Virus record (IMG/VR): IMGVR_UViG_3300006112_000008 | Coordinates: 118,121 to 182,120 of that record | Direction: 5' to 3' (one strand) | Length of the DNA stretch: 64,000 bases | Source: a virus | Shown: positions 49,010-55,971 of the stretch, piece by piece | Layout of the letters: each line of letters starts with the position of its first letter | Numbering within the stretch: position 1 is the stretch's first letter | Notes under the pieces: generated by a model | Databases searched by the model: none | Told to the model about the DNA's origin: nothing | The model's input: the letters and a program-made list of their open reading frames with translations, nothing else | Program-made: the position numbers and the translations under genes

Positions 49010-49083
49010 TGGAACCGCTGGGACTTGAACCCAGAACCCTCTCATTAAAAGTGAGATGCTCTAACCAATTGAGCTACGGTTCC
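49010..49083 (-). tRNA. tRNA-Lys(TTT)
   Basis: Acceptor GGAACCG/CGGTTCC, anticodon stem TCTCA/TGAGA with loop CTTTTAA, T arm TGGG-TTCAAGT-CCCA. CCA is not encoded. Class I, regular. Confidence 0.93.
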
Positions 49084-49087
49084 AAAG

Positions 49088-49163
49088 TGGCGCACCCGGC
49101 AGGATTCGAACCTGCGGCCAAGGGTTTAGAAAACCCCTGCTCTATCCTCTGAGCTACGAGTGC
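49088..49163 (-). tRNA. tRNA-Arg(TCT)
   Basis: Acceptor GCACTCG/CGGGTGC, anticodon loop TTTCTAA in stem GGGGT/ACCCT, T arm GCAGG-TTCGAAT-CCTGC, CCA encoded. Reads AGA, a codon common in this AT-rich genome. Confidence 0.93.
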
Positions 49164-49172
49164 ATTTTAAAC

Positions 49173-49263
49173 TGGCGGGTAGAGTAGGATTCGAACCCAC
49201 GGAACCTTTTAAAGTTCTCTCGATTTCAAGTCGAGCGCCTTAGACCAACTCAGCCATCTACCC
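49173..49263 (-). tRNA. tRNA-Ser(TGA)
   Basis: Acceptor GGGTAGA/TCTACCC, anticodon stem CTCGA/TCGAG with loop CTTGAAA, long variable arm as expected for Ser, CCA encoded. Its 5' 14 nt overlap the end of gene 49250-49495. Confidence 0.93.
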
Positions 49264-49495
49264 TGAATCTAGGTAAATACACTGCCTCTAAATCAGGCAT
49301 TGGATTTTTCCTATTATATTTTGGATTGTTTAATTCATATTCACCGTCCCAATACGGCTTTCCCTCATAAGGGCCATGTACAGATATTTTTCTTATATCT
49401 TCCGGGCTGTGATATCCGTCTTCATAACCATCAACTAAAACCAACAGCTCAGGATCCAACGTTTGTAGCTTCTCTATGAGTTGTTTTACTTTCAT
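49250..49495 (-). CDS. Conserved small phage protein
   Basis: 81 residues. VKQLIEKLQTLDPELLVLVDGYEDGYHSP is a common phage/bacterial small-protein pattern (a 'kLkelpxdaxVxVdgyE' type) of unknown function. The 3' end overlaps tRNA-Ser by 14 nt. Confidence 0.65.
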   Translation of the reverse strand: MKVKQLIEKLQTLDPELLVLVDGYEDGYHSPEDIRKISVHGPYEGKPYWDGEYELNNPKYNRKNPMPDLEAVYLPRFRVDG

Positions 49496-49715
49496 TTTTA
49501 GGCTCTTCTATTTTGAAACCTAGCCTACGTAGACGTTCCCGTCCAGGAAAAGTTTCTTGTTCGGCTAAAAATTCTCTCATAAGAAGATCAAACTTCATTG
49601 CCATCTCTGTATCAGAAAGACCAACTGTTCCCTTAGGTGAACCTGTTTTATATAGTTTATAAAAGTCCACGTATAACCCCGCCTTTTGTTTATCTGTGAT
49701 GTTGGCCTTTAGCAT
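49449..49715 (-). CDS. Small hypothetical protein
   Basis: 88 residues, helical and charged (DTEMAMKFDLLMREFLAEQ). Overlaps the next gene by 47 nt and the previous one by 26 nt, in different frames. Not recognised. Confidence 0.45.
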   Translation of the reverse strand: MLKANITDKQKAGLYVDFYKLYKTGSPKGTVGLSDTEMAMKFDLLMREFLAEQETFPGRERLRRLGFKIEEPKNESKTTHREATNVGS

Positions 49716-49911
49716 TATTTTTTTCAGGATTTAATAAAACATAGTTTAAAGCATTCCCATAGTATATCAGATGTTTAGAATGGTTTAAAAAAATTTCATA
49801 TGTTTGTATGTCGTAAGCTCTCTTCCACTTCATCCAAAAGAAAAACCAACGAGTTCTTCCCTTTTTTAGCAATTGAAGTAACTTATATAAGTCTGTCTTT
49901 TTGAAATCCAC
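49690..49911 (-). CDS. Small basic Trp-rich protein
   Basis: 73 residues with a RTRWFFFWMKWKRAYD segment, possibly membrane-peripheral. Overlaps both neighbours by 26-29 nt. Not recognised. Confidence 0.4.
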   Translation of the reverse strand: MDFKKTDLYKLLQLLKKGRTRWFFFWMKWKRAYDIQTYEIFLNHSKHLIYYGNALNYVLLNPEKNNAKGQHHR

Positions 49912-50101
49912 TTTCTTGCATTACCTCACTTATTTTTTCAGGGGTAACGGTCAGGTCGTTTTTATGTTCAGCTTTAATCCAATTTTCTATAGCTCTGTTT
50001 AATTCAACACAGAGATTAGTTATTTCGGAAGGTACTGTTTTGTCTTCAAGTACACCGAGAATTACTGTGCTTATAGTTGTTAGTCTTTGTTTTGTTGTCA
50101 T
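49883..50101 (-). CDS. Small helical protein
   Basis: 72 residues, amphipathic helices, ends TPEKISEVMQESGF. 4-nt overlap with the SMR transporter gene upstream. Not recognised. Confidence 0.45.
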   Translation of the reverse strand: MTTKQRLTTISTVILGVLEDKTVPSEITNLCVELNRAIENWIKAEHKNDLTVTPEKISEVMQESGFQKDRLI

Positions 50102-50436
50102 TTATATATTTCTGTAAAAAATATTCCTAAGAGTACAAAAAATATTCCTATAATTTGATTTTTTGTTAATTGCTCTGAGAAAAGCCATCTACTCATTAAG
50201 GCTACCATGAACACATTTAATCCTATAAATACCACCAGCCCTTTTGTGAGCTCGTGGTATTTAAGAGATACAGCCCATGAGGCAGAGCCAAGAATATACA
50301 CCATAAATCCACCCCAACGGAATAATTCATTATTGTTCAACGTGGCATATCTGAAAGCCACATCGCCAACACTTTCCAGCACAGTTCCAGCGACTATAAA
50401 TAACCAGAAAAGAAAATACTGTGTACTTTGCTTCAT
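50098..50436 (-). CDS. Small multidrug resistance (SMR/EmrE)-like transporter
   Basis: 112 residues with four membrane helices at about 8-25, 35-55, 62-82 and 90-110, the SMR size and layout. GTVLESVGDVAFRYA places a glutamate in helix 1 as in EmrE. A strong AGGAGG lies just before the ATG at 50436. SMR proteins export cations or guanidinium-like compounds; in a phage it is unusual, and a structural DMT-like role is an alternative. Confidence 0.75.
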   Translation of the reverse strand: MKQSTQYFLFWLFIVAGTVLESVGDVAFRYATLNNNELFRWGGFMVYILGSASWAVSLKYHELTKGLVVFIGLNVFMVALMSRWLFSEQLTKNQIIGIFFVLLGIFFTEIYK

Positions 50437-50437
50437 A

Positions 50438-50649
50438 TTAACCTCCTCCGAAAACTCTAGGATTTTTGCTCAATAGCTTAACCGCCTCGAGCTGATCTTT
50501 TAGATGTTTATCAAATGTAGAGTTTCCATAACTCTCCTCGAAATAAAGCTCAAGATAGTTTTTGCTTTGGTTAACATTAAAATTATATCTTTGTTATCTA
50601 AAGCCTCTATTGCTGCGTCTAAAGCAAGTAGTTGTTGATGTTCGGTCAT
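50438..50649 (-). pseudogene. Small gene interrupted by a frameshift
   Basis: ATG at 50649 reads MTEHQQLLALDAAIEALDNK and stops early. Shifting by one base at about the 20th codon continues with RYNFNVNQSKNYLELYFEE... to KLLSKNPRVFGGG-stop at 50438, a natural-looking sequence. Either a decayed gene, an indel error, or -1 frameshifting. Joined length would be about 68 residues. Confidence 0.5.
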
Positions 50650-50795
50650 TTTGTGTTTATTTGTTTTAGGTCTTCTACCACTTCTTCAAGAGCCACAATG
50701 ATTCCTTCTACTACATCATTAGGATTATACTCTTGCTGTTTTTTCTTCTCCGCCACCCGCTTCTCGTATCTTTCGATAAGTGTGTTGATATTCAT
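50646..50795 (-). CDS. 49-residue helical protein
   Basis: ATG at 50795, TGA at 50646-50648 overlapping the next start (ATGA). Basic amphipathic helix (IERYEKRVAEKKKQQEY) then an acidic one (VVEGIIVALEEVVEDLK). Starts 10 nt after tRNA-Glu. Confidence 0.5.
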   Translation of the reverse strand: MNINTLIERYEKRVAEKKKQQEYNPNDVVEGIIVALEEVVEDLKQINTK

Positions 50796-50804
50796 TTTTA
50801 AATG

Positions 50805-50876
50805 CATCCTCGACGGGATTCGAACCCGTGCTCCATCCGTGAAAGGGATGTATGCTAACCACTACATTACGAGGAC
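50805..50876 (-). tRNA. tRNA-Glu(TTC)
   Basis: Acceptor GTCCTCG/CGAGGAT, anticodon stem CATCC/GGATG with loop CTTTCAC, T arm CGGG-TTCGAAT-CCCG. CCA not encoded. Class I. Confidence 0.92.
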
Positions 50877-50880
50877 AAAT

Positions 50881-50956
50881 TGGTGCGCCTGGAGGGATTC
50901 GAACCCCCAACCAATCAGTTATGAGCCGACTGCTCTGACCATTGAGCTACAAGCGC
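50881..50956 (-). tRNA. tRNA-Met(CAT), possibly Ile2
   Basis: Acceptor GCGCTTG/CAGGCGC, anticodon stem GTCGG/CTGAT with loop CTCATAA, T arm GGGGG-TTCGAAT-CCCTC, CCA encoded. First pair is Watson-Crick, so it is not an initiator. Lysidine-modified Ile is an alternative. Confidence 0.9.
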
Positions 50957-50963
50957 GTGAAGT

Positions 50964-51039
50964 TGGTACCTGTGGTCGGATTCGAACCGACACTGGAGCG
51001 ATTTTAAGTCGCTTGTCTCTGCCGTTGGACTACACAGGC
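50964..51039 (-). tRNA. tRNA-Leu(TAA) with a short (class I) variable loop
   Basis: Acceptor GCCTGTG/CACAGGT, anticodon stem AGCGA/TCGCT with loop CTTAAAA (anticodon TAA), a 5-nt variable loop (CCAGT), T arm GTCGG-TTCGAAT-CCGAC, CCA encoded. Normal tRNA-Leu has a long variable arm, so the anticodon and body do not match. Confidence 0.85.
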
Positions 51040-51054
51040 GTTGTTAAAATTATT

Positions 51055-51162
51055 CTAGCGAGCCAACAAGTAGCACTCTAGATAGAATAAACCTAGCAGC
51101 AAAATCAAACTTGTCCATACCACAATTGGATGATTCCAAAGTTTTTTTAGGAAATTCCCCAT
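51055..51162 (-). CDS. 35-residue membrane peptide
   Basis: ATG at 51162 overlapping the previous stop region. One membrane helix (IVVWTSLILLLGLFYLECYLL) with LAR at the end. Precedes tRNA-Leu in transcription order. Confidence 0.45.
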   Translation of the reverse strand: MGNFLKKLWNHPIVVWTSLILLLGLFYLECYLLAR

Positions 51163-51278
51163 AGTTTGAAATACCACTTAATCGCAAGAATTACAGGAGG
51201 CATTAGCCCGATTAAAAGCGTAGAGAAAATTGAAATTACGAATAGCAACTTACAGAATATCAACGTTGTTTCTTTCAT
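51147..51278 (-). CDS. 43-residue membrane peptide
   Basis: ATG at 51278. One hydrophobic helix about 5-35 (FCKLLFVISIFSTLLIGLM, then PPVILAIKWYF). Overlaps the next mini-gene by 16 nt; 1 nt after the upstream stop. Confidence 0.45.
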   Translation of the reverse strand: MKETTLIFCKLLFVISIFSTLLIGLMPPVILAIKWYFKLWGIS

Positions 51279-51279
51279 A

Positions 51280-51576
51280 TTATTGTTCAGCTACTGTTGG
51301 TACAAAGTCTTTAGGAACTCTATCAGCCAACCACTCTTTTGGTCTCTCTGTGTACTTTGCCTCTTTTCCTAAAAGAACATAATAAGCACATTCTAGTCCA
51401 GTAAGCATACCATACATATACTCATCATAGTTATAGTTGCCATTCTTCTTTTGGATGTCAATAAGACCTTTAATCTTTTCAGCTGCTTCATTCATCTGAT
51501 GAGAATTTCTTTCCTTCTCATATTCATTTCTAGGATCCATTCCTCCATCACTTACAATGTCACTGTATTTGTTCAT
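51280..51576 (-). CDS. Small hypothetical protein
   Basis: 98 residues, helical, with a YMYGMLTGLECAYYVLLG patch. Overlaps the next gene upstream by ATGA. Not recognised. Confidence 0.5.
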   Translation of the reverse strand: MNKYSDIVSDGGMDPRNEYEKERNSHQMNEAAEKIKGLIDIQKKNGNYNYDEYMYGMLTGLECAYYVLLGKEAKYTERPKEWLADRVPKDFVPTVAEQ

Positions 51577-51872
51577 ACTAATTTTATAGGTAAAGGTGTC
51601 AGTGTACTATCATAGGATTTGTGATATACTGGAGTCATTTCTCTAGTAACTATAACACCACCACAGATATTATCTTCATCTCTAATTGGAATAACTTCAC
51701 AGGCTGGTCCTTTATATGGAACATAAGGAATGTCTTTTCCAAAATGAGGATCAATGTTTGGAGGTACTGGAACAGTTGGAAGAGTTCTCCAAATGTTTTG
51801 ATTCTTTATGATCTCTTCATTCTGCTTTACAATCATTTCAAGTAGTTCAATAATCTTTTCTTTTTTCTTCAT
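51573..51872 (-). CDS. Small hypothetical protein with amphipathic N-terminal helix
   Basis: 99 residues. N-terminal charged helix (KKEKIIELLEMIVKQNEEI), then Pro-rich beta region with ICGGVIVTREMTPVY. ATGA overlap upstream and downstream. Not recognised. Confidence 0.5.
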   Translation of the reverse strand: MKKKEKIIELLEMIVKQNEEIIKNQNIWRTLPTVPVPPNIDPHFGKDIPYVPYKGPACEVIPIRDEDNICGGVIVTREMTPVYHKSYDSTLTPLPIKLV

Positions 51873-51980
51873 ATTTTCTGGATGAGTTGGTTTATTTTCT
51901 GGATTGGATAATGCACCCCACCAGCAACTTTCGGATGCTCATTCAGCAACAAAGCCACAATGTCTGCATTCTCTACTCAT
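51869..51980 (-). pseudogene. Small zinc-finger gene interrupted by a frameshift
   Basis: ATG at 51980 gives MSRECRHCGFVAE then TGA. The +1 frame in the same place reads ALLLNEHPKVAGGVHYPIQ...KI and stops at the next gene's start. Joined, it is a typical C2H2-like finger (CxxC...H...H). Indel error, decay or frameshifting are all possible. Confidence 0.5.
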
Positions 51981-51985
51981 ATTAA

Positions 51986-52165
51986 TTAAGGATTAGAAAA
52001 TCTGTGATCATGCTCTGCTGTAATAGTAATCAGATTATTAGAAAGAACTATTAGAAGCTCATCATACTTTTCCAAAATTGTAAATGGATCACCACCAGAT
52101 TGCATAATAGCTCTAGCGAGTTCTACATAATTCTTGTGATATAGTTCATGGTTAATGCTTATCAT
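51986..52165 (-). CDS. 59-residue hypothetical protein
   Basis: ATG at 52165, TAA at 51986-51988. Helical with a hydrophobic end (LEKYDELLIVLSNNLITI). One nt after the upstream stop. Not recognised. Confidence 0.5.
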   Translation of the reverse strand: MISINHELYHKNYVELARAIMQSGGDPFTILEKYDELLIVLSNNLITITAEHDHRFSNP

Positions 52166-52166
52166 A

Positions 52167-52799
52167 TTACCAACCCTCCTCTTTCTTTCTTGGTGCTGTT
52201 ACCCATACACCAACTCCATCATTTTCTTTATGAAATCCAAGTTCATATTTGTCACCTCTAGGAAGAGTCTTCCACTTATTGTCGATTAAATCGTAACATT
52301 CTTGATATTTTTTATCAATAAAAAGTTTAAGCAGTTTATTAGCAATACTTTTCGGAGCTTTGAAGAACTTTCTAGTACTAAACCCTTGTACAACTGGATT
52401 GGGAACATCTGAATAAGAACCCCAACAAGTATCAAAGTCACGACCAGAACCAGAGTATCCTCCGTTTCTCTCATATGCCATATACTGTCTAAGAGTCTTC
52501 CAGATCATATAGGCTTCCTCTCCACCAAAACCATACTGACCAACTCCCCATGCGGCATTATTAGAGAGTTCCTTGAAATAAACTCTTCTGATCATAGTTT
52601 CAATGTTCTGATTGTCATTGAAGTGATCATAGCTCTTATCCTTGAGCATCTTTGTCTGCTTATCGGCATAACACTCATCCAGCGCCATAGCGATCTGCCC
52701 ACTACGCATTCTCATGAATGCTTCCAATGCGCGAGCAATAACAGGAAGATGTCTCTCGTCAAAGGTAACAGTGACTTTCTTGTATTGTTTCTTTTTCAC
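52167..52799 (-). CDS. Hypothetical protein with His/Trp-rich C-terminal domain
   Basis: About 210 residues from a GTG at 52799 that overlaps the upstream stop (TTGTGA); earlier in-frame starts would read through the neighbouring gene. TVTFDERHLPVIARALEAF at the start, then a helical domain with WGVGQYGFGGEEAYMIWKTL. Not recognised; a nucleic-acid role is possible. Confidence 0.55.
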   Translation of the reverse strand: MKKKQYKKVTVTFDERHLPVIARALEAFMRMRSGQIAMALDECYADKQTKMLKDKSYDHFNDNQNIETMIRRVYFKELSNNAAWGVGQYGFGGEEAYMIWKTLRQYMAYERNGGYSGSGRDFDTCWGSYSDVPNPVVQGFSTRKFFKAPKSIANKLLKLFIDKKYQECYDLIDNKWKTLPRGDKYELGFHKENDGVGVWVTAPRKKEEGW

Positions 52800-53335
52800 A
52801 AAATTAGTTTGTTTATTTCGTCTAAGTTTATTGGTGTGTAATTTATTCTTTCGCAAGATACACAAAAGTATCTAGGATCAGGAGTTCTTCCTAAGTTATC
52901 CAGCTTGAATTCCATTACTTGGCGGGCGTGTATATGCCCATGCACGTTCAGTTTATGTGCTTTTCCGAATGCGTCGGGATGTACAGGTATATGACTCATA
53001 AGAATACCATTATCCAGCCGGTGAGTACCACGAATGTCTTTGAAATATTTGTAATACTTCTCAACTCCGTATATGTCATGGTTTCCCTTGATAAGGATTT
53101 TCTTACCCATAAGTTTACCGAAGTTTTCTATATCTTTTGGGCGTTGTGCTATATCTCCTAATACATAGACTTTATCGCTAGGGTGAGTTACCACGCTGTT
53201 CCAGTTGTCTATGAGTGTCTGATCGTGCTCTTCTATACTGTTGAAAGGCCTGATAGGATGTGATTGTCCATCCAGGGTGATTATCATATCGCTGTCTCCG
53301 AAATGAAGATCAGCTATTAGGAATGTTCTTTTCAT
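52796..53335 (-). CDS. Calcineurin-like metallophosphoesterase
   Basis: 179 residues. FLIADLHFGD (DxH), VLGDIAQR (GDxx), IKGNHDIYG (GNHD) and NVHGHIHAR (GHxH) are the full two-metal phosphoesterase signature. Small stand-alone versions occur in phages as putative nucleases or phosphatases. Substrate not predictable. Confidence 0.9.
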   Translation of the reverse strand: MKRTFLIADLHFGDSDMIITLDGQSHPIRPFNSIEEHDQTLIDNWNSVVTHPSDKVYVLGDIAQRPKDIENFGKLMGKKILIKGNHDIYGVEKYYKYFKDIRGTHRLDNGILMSHIPVHPDAFGKAHKLNVHGHIHARQVMEFKLDNLGRTPDPRYFCVSCERINYTPINLDEINKLIL

Positions 53336-53751
53336 TTGATATACCTTTTTGCGTGTAGGACTGTTTGTTCTAACGTAGGTCTGCCAGGAGTATCCAAGGT
53401 GAGAATAAGCTCAGCAAGCATATTCTGAACCTCATCATAGTCAGTTTTTTTAATCCAACCTCCTAGAGTATCTTCAACCATTGTTGTCGATGCATACTTT
53501 TTATCTACGCTATACCTTTTCGGAACTATCTTTTTAGGTTCTGGTTTGTGTGAATGTACCTGGAGTTCTATTTCATGAACTTCTACAATTTTGACTTCTT
53601 TGTAGTTTTCAAACTCGTTGCTATAAACTTCTTTCATAGCCTTTGGATATACGTCATATATATGTCCCGACCAATCAATCCATTCACCTGAAAGGCGTTG
53701 AACAATAACTTTATATCCTAATAACTTTCGTGTTTCTGTGGGTTTATTCAT
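53332..53751 (-). CDS. Hypothetical protein
   Basis: 139 residues. N-terminal LLGYKVIVQRLSGEWIDWSG and a following strand/helix, with an HEIELQVHSH His-rich segment. Its leader contains AACCCCAATAAACCAAATG. ATGA overlap with the phosphoesterase gene. Function unknown. Confidence 0.55.
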   Translation of the reverse strand: MNKPTETRKLLGYKVIVQRLSGEWIDWSGHIYDVYPKAMKEVYSNEFENYKEVKIVEVHEIELQVHSHKPEPKKIVPKRYSVDKKYASTTMVEDTLGGWIKKTDYDEVQNMLAELILTLDTPGRPTLEQTVLHAKRYIK

Positions 53752-53863
53752 TTGGTTTATTGGGGTTGTTTTATTGACTTATGGTTAGTTTAAATTTAAG
53801 ATTTAATTTATGAAGGTTTGTGCTAATTGCCATCGAGAGCACCATAATCTTCACTACCAAAAT

Positions 53864-53956
53864 TGGTAGTCCTAGAAGGATTCGAACCTTCACCACGCAG
53901 GCGTCTCCCCGCTTACACTGTATAAGAGTGCTGTTCTGCCATTAAACTATAGGACT
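53864..53956 (-). tRNA. tRNA-Ile(TAT) with a long variable arm
   Basis: Acceptor AGTCCTA/TAGGACT, anticodon stem GCACT/AGTGT with loop CTTATAC (anticodon TAT), T arm GAAGG-TTCGAAT-CCTTC, CCA encoded. The variable region is ~23 nt and can pair with itself, a class II feature not expected for Ile. Only other content of the 53752-54054 gap is the promoter and terminator-like hairpin. Confidence 0.82.
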
Positions 53957-54002
53957 ATTAAAGTTAAAAAGACGGGCGACAAAAGAGTCTCTCATCTAAA
54001 AG

Positions 54003-54038
54003 ATTATACCCCCAAAAGGCTAAAAACCTCTTGGGGGG
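54003..54038 (-). promoter_or_regulatory. C-tract promoter (CCCCCC-N24-TATAAT) overlapping a terminator-like hairpin
   Basis: Minus strand: CCCCCC (54038-54033), 24 nt, GG-TATAAT (54008-54003). The C tract and the G-run just before the -10 can pair as CCCCCAA/TTGGGGG, which would also terminate the 54055 transcript. Drives tRNA-Ile and gene 53332-53751. Confidence 0.62.
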
Positions 54039-54054
54039 TATATCTCGTTTTTAG

Positions 54055-55572
54055 CTATCGTATATAGCTGTAGATGATTTCTGAAACTCCGGTGTTATCT
54101 ACCACGAAGTAACTTTGACGAGGTACATTATTCAAACCTAGTGCCTCTGAATGCTTGTCACCTTTCACTGTGGTGCTGAGCATATAATGATCAAACTCTG
54201 CGTATTCCTTGGCTTCTAGATGGTGCTGGTCTGCGGTAAGCAGTACCTTTGTTTTAACACCAATAAGACTCTCTGGATGAGCAAGGAACAGGTTAGCAAT
54301 ATAGCTTTCTCTGCCTTTACCACAGCCAGGGATTCTGCCCTTGTATTCTGCACTATACCCATGAGAGATAACAAACAAGGTATTGTTGATCTTGAACAGT
54401 CCATGATCTGTTTCGAATACTTCGAAGCAAATACGTTTCTCGGTTCTGAAATAAGCTTCTAGCGCCTTGAACAACACATAATCACCAAAGTCATTATGGT
54501 TTCCTTTAACACTCTTCACACGAACTTTAGGAAAGAGGTCTAACATACTATAAATAAACTTTACCAACGAATTGAAGGCTTTGTTGAACTGCTCTTCTTT
54601 CAAGCAGTCATAGCTAAGAGGAGTACCCTTAACAGTGAACCCCTGACCCGAAGTATGAAGAATGTCTCCTAGGCTGGTAACAACGCATTCTTTGAAACTG
54701 TAGGTTCTGTTCTCCACAGTCTTCTTGATGTCGTGAGCATAGTTCTCCATAGAGTTAACAGTCTCGTCTGTGCTAGTGCCTTTGTTGCGATATGAGAGAT
54801 GCTTCTCTGCATACCCACCAAAGTGAACGTCAGAAAGACCCACAAGCATTGTTTCATCACCCTTGGGCTTCTTGTCGCTAACAGACTTTGCAGGAGCAGG
54901 AACATACTTAGGAGGCTGCCAGTTCTTTAGCATAGCCTCCATAGGATTATAACTACCCTCTATGAATTCATACCAACGATGAGCAGCTTCTTCTGTTTCT
55001 AGCCAGCTCTGCTTCTGGACTTTCTGGTGTAGTTGAAATTTCTTTTTCTCTAGAACGTCAGTGGTGAGTTCATCTACATCTTTCTCTATAAGTTGTTCAT
55101 TTGTAAAAGGTTCTGAATTATGAGTAAAGCCCATGATCTGCTTTAGCTCATTGAAATAAGACTTAGGAATCTGATAGTTGCGGCAGATTTCACCGATGGT
55201 TCCAGGATTACCATACCAGTTAGAATAGTTCTCCTTAATACCTCTCATGGTAGATCCAGGAATCACAACATTACCATTCGCTGCCTTTAGGTAGACCACA
55301 TATTTGTCGTCTTCTTTGTTGTAGACATATTTATTAGTAAACTTTAAGCCACTCTTCCAGGAAGACTCACTCTCAGCGGGCATGTCTAAATCAATATTTT
55401 TTTCTGAGGCTGTTCTAGCAAATGCGGCAGGTTTATCCTTGGTGCTGTTAAACGCCTTCACAATTTTGTCTGCCTCTTTTGCTTTATATCCCTGCTTCAT
55501 GAGATAAGAGCGAATCCCCTTCTTTTGTGCCTTTAACTTTTCAAGTGTGTTGTAGAGTTCTGTGTTTTGCAT
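54055..55572 (-). CDS. Large metallophosphoesterase with N-terminal helical domain
   Basis: 505 residues. Residues ~240-500 carry the phosphoesterase set: LVGLSDVHFGG (DxH), TSLGDILHT (GD), SVKGNHNDFG (GNHN), VISHGYSA and LTADQHHLE (GHxH-like). The N-terminal ~230 residues are helical and unlike known families; they may bind DNA. Similar to phage Mre11/SbcD-like or uncharacterised phosphoesterases. The stop codon TAG is inside TAGCTAAAAAC before the hairpin at 54009-54040. Confidence 0.8.
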   Translation of the reverse strand: MQNTELYNTLEKLKAQKKGIRSYLMKQGYKAKEADKIVKAFNSTKDKPAAFARTASEKNIDLDMPAESESSWKSGLKFTNKYVYNKEDDKYVVYLKAANGNVVIPGSTMRGIKENYSNWYGNPGTIGEICRNYQIPKSYFNELKQIMGFTHNSEPFTNEQLIEKDVDELTTDVLEKKKFQLHQKVQKQSWLETEEAAHRWYEFIEGSYNPMEAMLKNWQPPKYVPAPAKSVSDKKPKGDETMLVGLSDVHFGGYAEKHLSYRNKGTSTDETVNSMENYAHDIKKTVENRTYSFKECVVTSLGDILHTSGQGFTVKGTPLSYDCLKEEQFNKAFNSLVKFIYSMLDLFPKVRVKSVKGNHNDFGDYVLFKALEAYFRTEKRICFEVFETDHGLFKINNTLFVISHGYSAEYKGRIPGCGKGRESYIANLFLAHPESLIGVKTKVLLTADQHHLEAKEYAEFDHYMLSTTVKGDKHSEALGLNNVPRQSYFVVDNTGVSEIIYSYIR

Positions 55573-55641
55573 TTTTTTATTTTTTAATCCGTCTGGGTTG
55601 GGTTGGATTTTTTTTATAAGCTCGTGTCAGCCAGGTAGTTA

Positions 55642-55971
55642 TTACGCAAACTGTCCGAGTTTAATATTTCCATGTTTTGGAAATTGTACAGAATATTTGC
55701 CTCTATTTGCTTCAGGTACAGATACTAGAGCTAGATTTGATTTGCGCATATCCTGTCTATTTGACGATTTAAAAAATACTCTATCCCACACTTTTGTCAA
55801 ATTGAATATTTCACGGTGAAGATAATTTCTTTTTCCGTGACTGTAAAAATAAACACGACCGTCACTTAACCTACGTAATCTTTTTCCTCGATACCGCAAG
55901 TAATCTTCTTCGTCTACACAAATCTCAAATCTCTTTCTACCCTTTTGGATAGCATGCAGTTTGTAAATCAT
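55642..55971 (-). CDS. HNH/AP2-like homing-endonuclease-related protein
   Basis: 109 residues. GRVYFYSHGKRNYLHREIF and RVFFKSSNRQDMRKSNLAL follow the layout of phage HNH endonucleases (NYLHRxI...VDHxNxxxLDNRxxNL), but the central histidine is replaced by Phe/Lys. Likely an inactive or highly diverged relative. Lies between the phosphoesterase and a structural-type gene. Confidence 0.6.
   Translation of the reverse strand: MIYKLHAIQKGRKRFEICVDEEDYLRYRGKRLRRLSDGRVYFYSHGKRNYLHREIFNLTKVWDRVFFKSSNRQDMRKSNLALVSVPEANRGKYSVQFPKHGNIKLGQFA

Noticed and set aside
51869-51980. TGA recoded as Trp or Sec
   Set aside because: Many genes in the window end in TGA, often in ATGA overlaps, so TGA is a normal stop. 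A frameshift explains this locus better.
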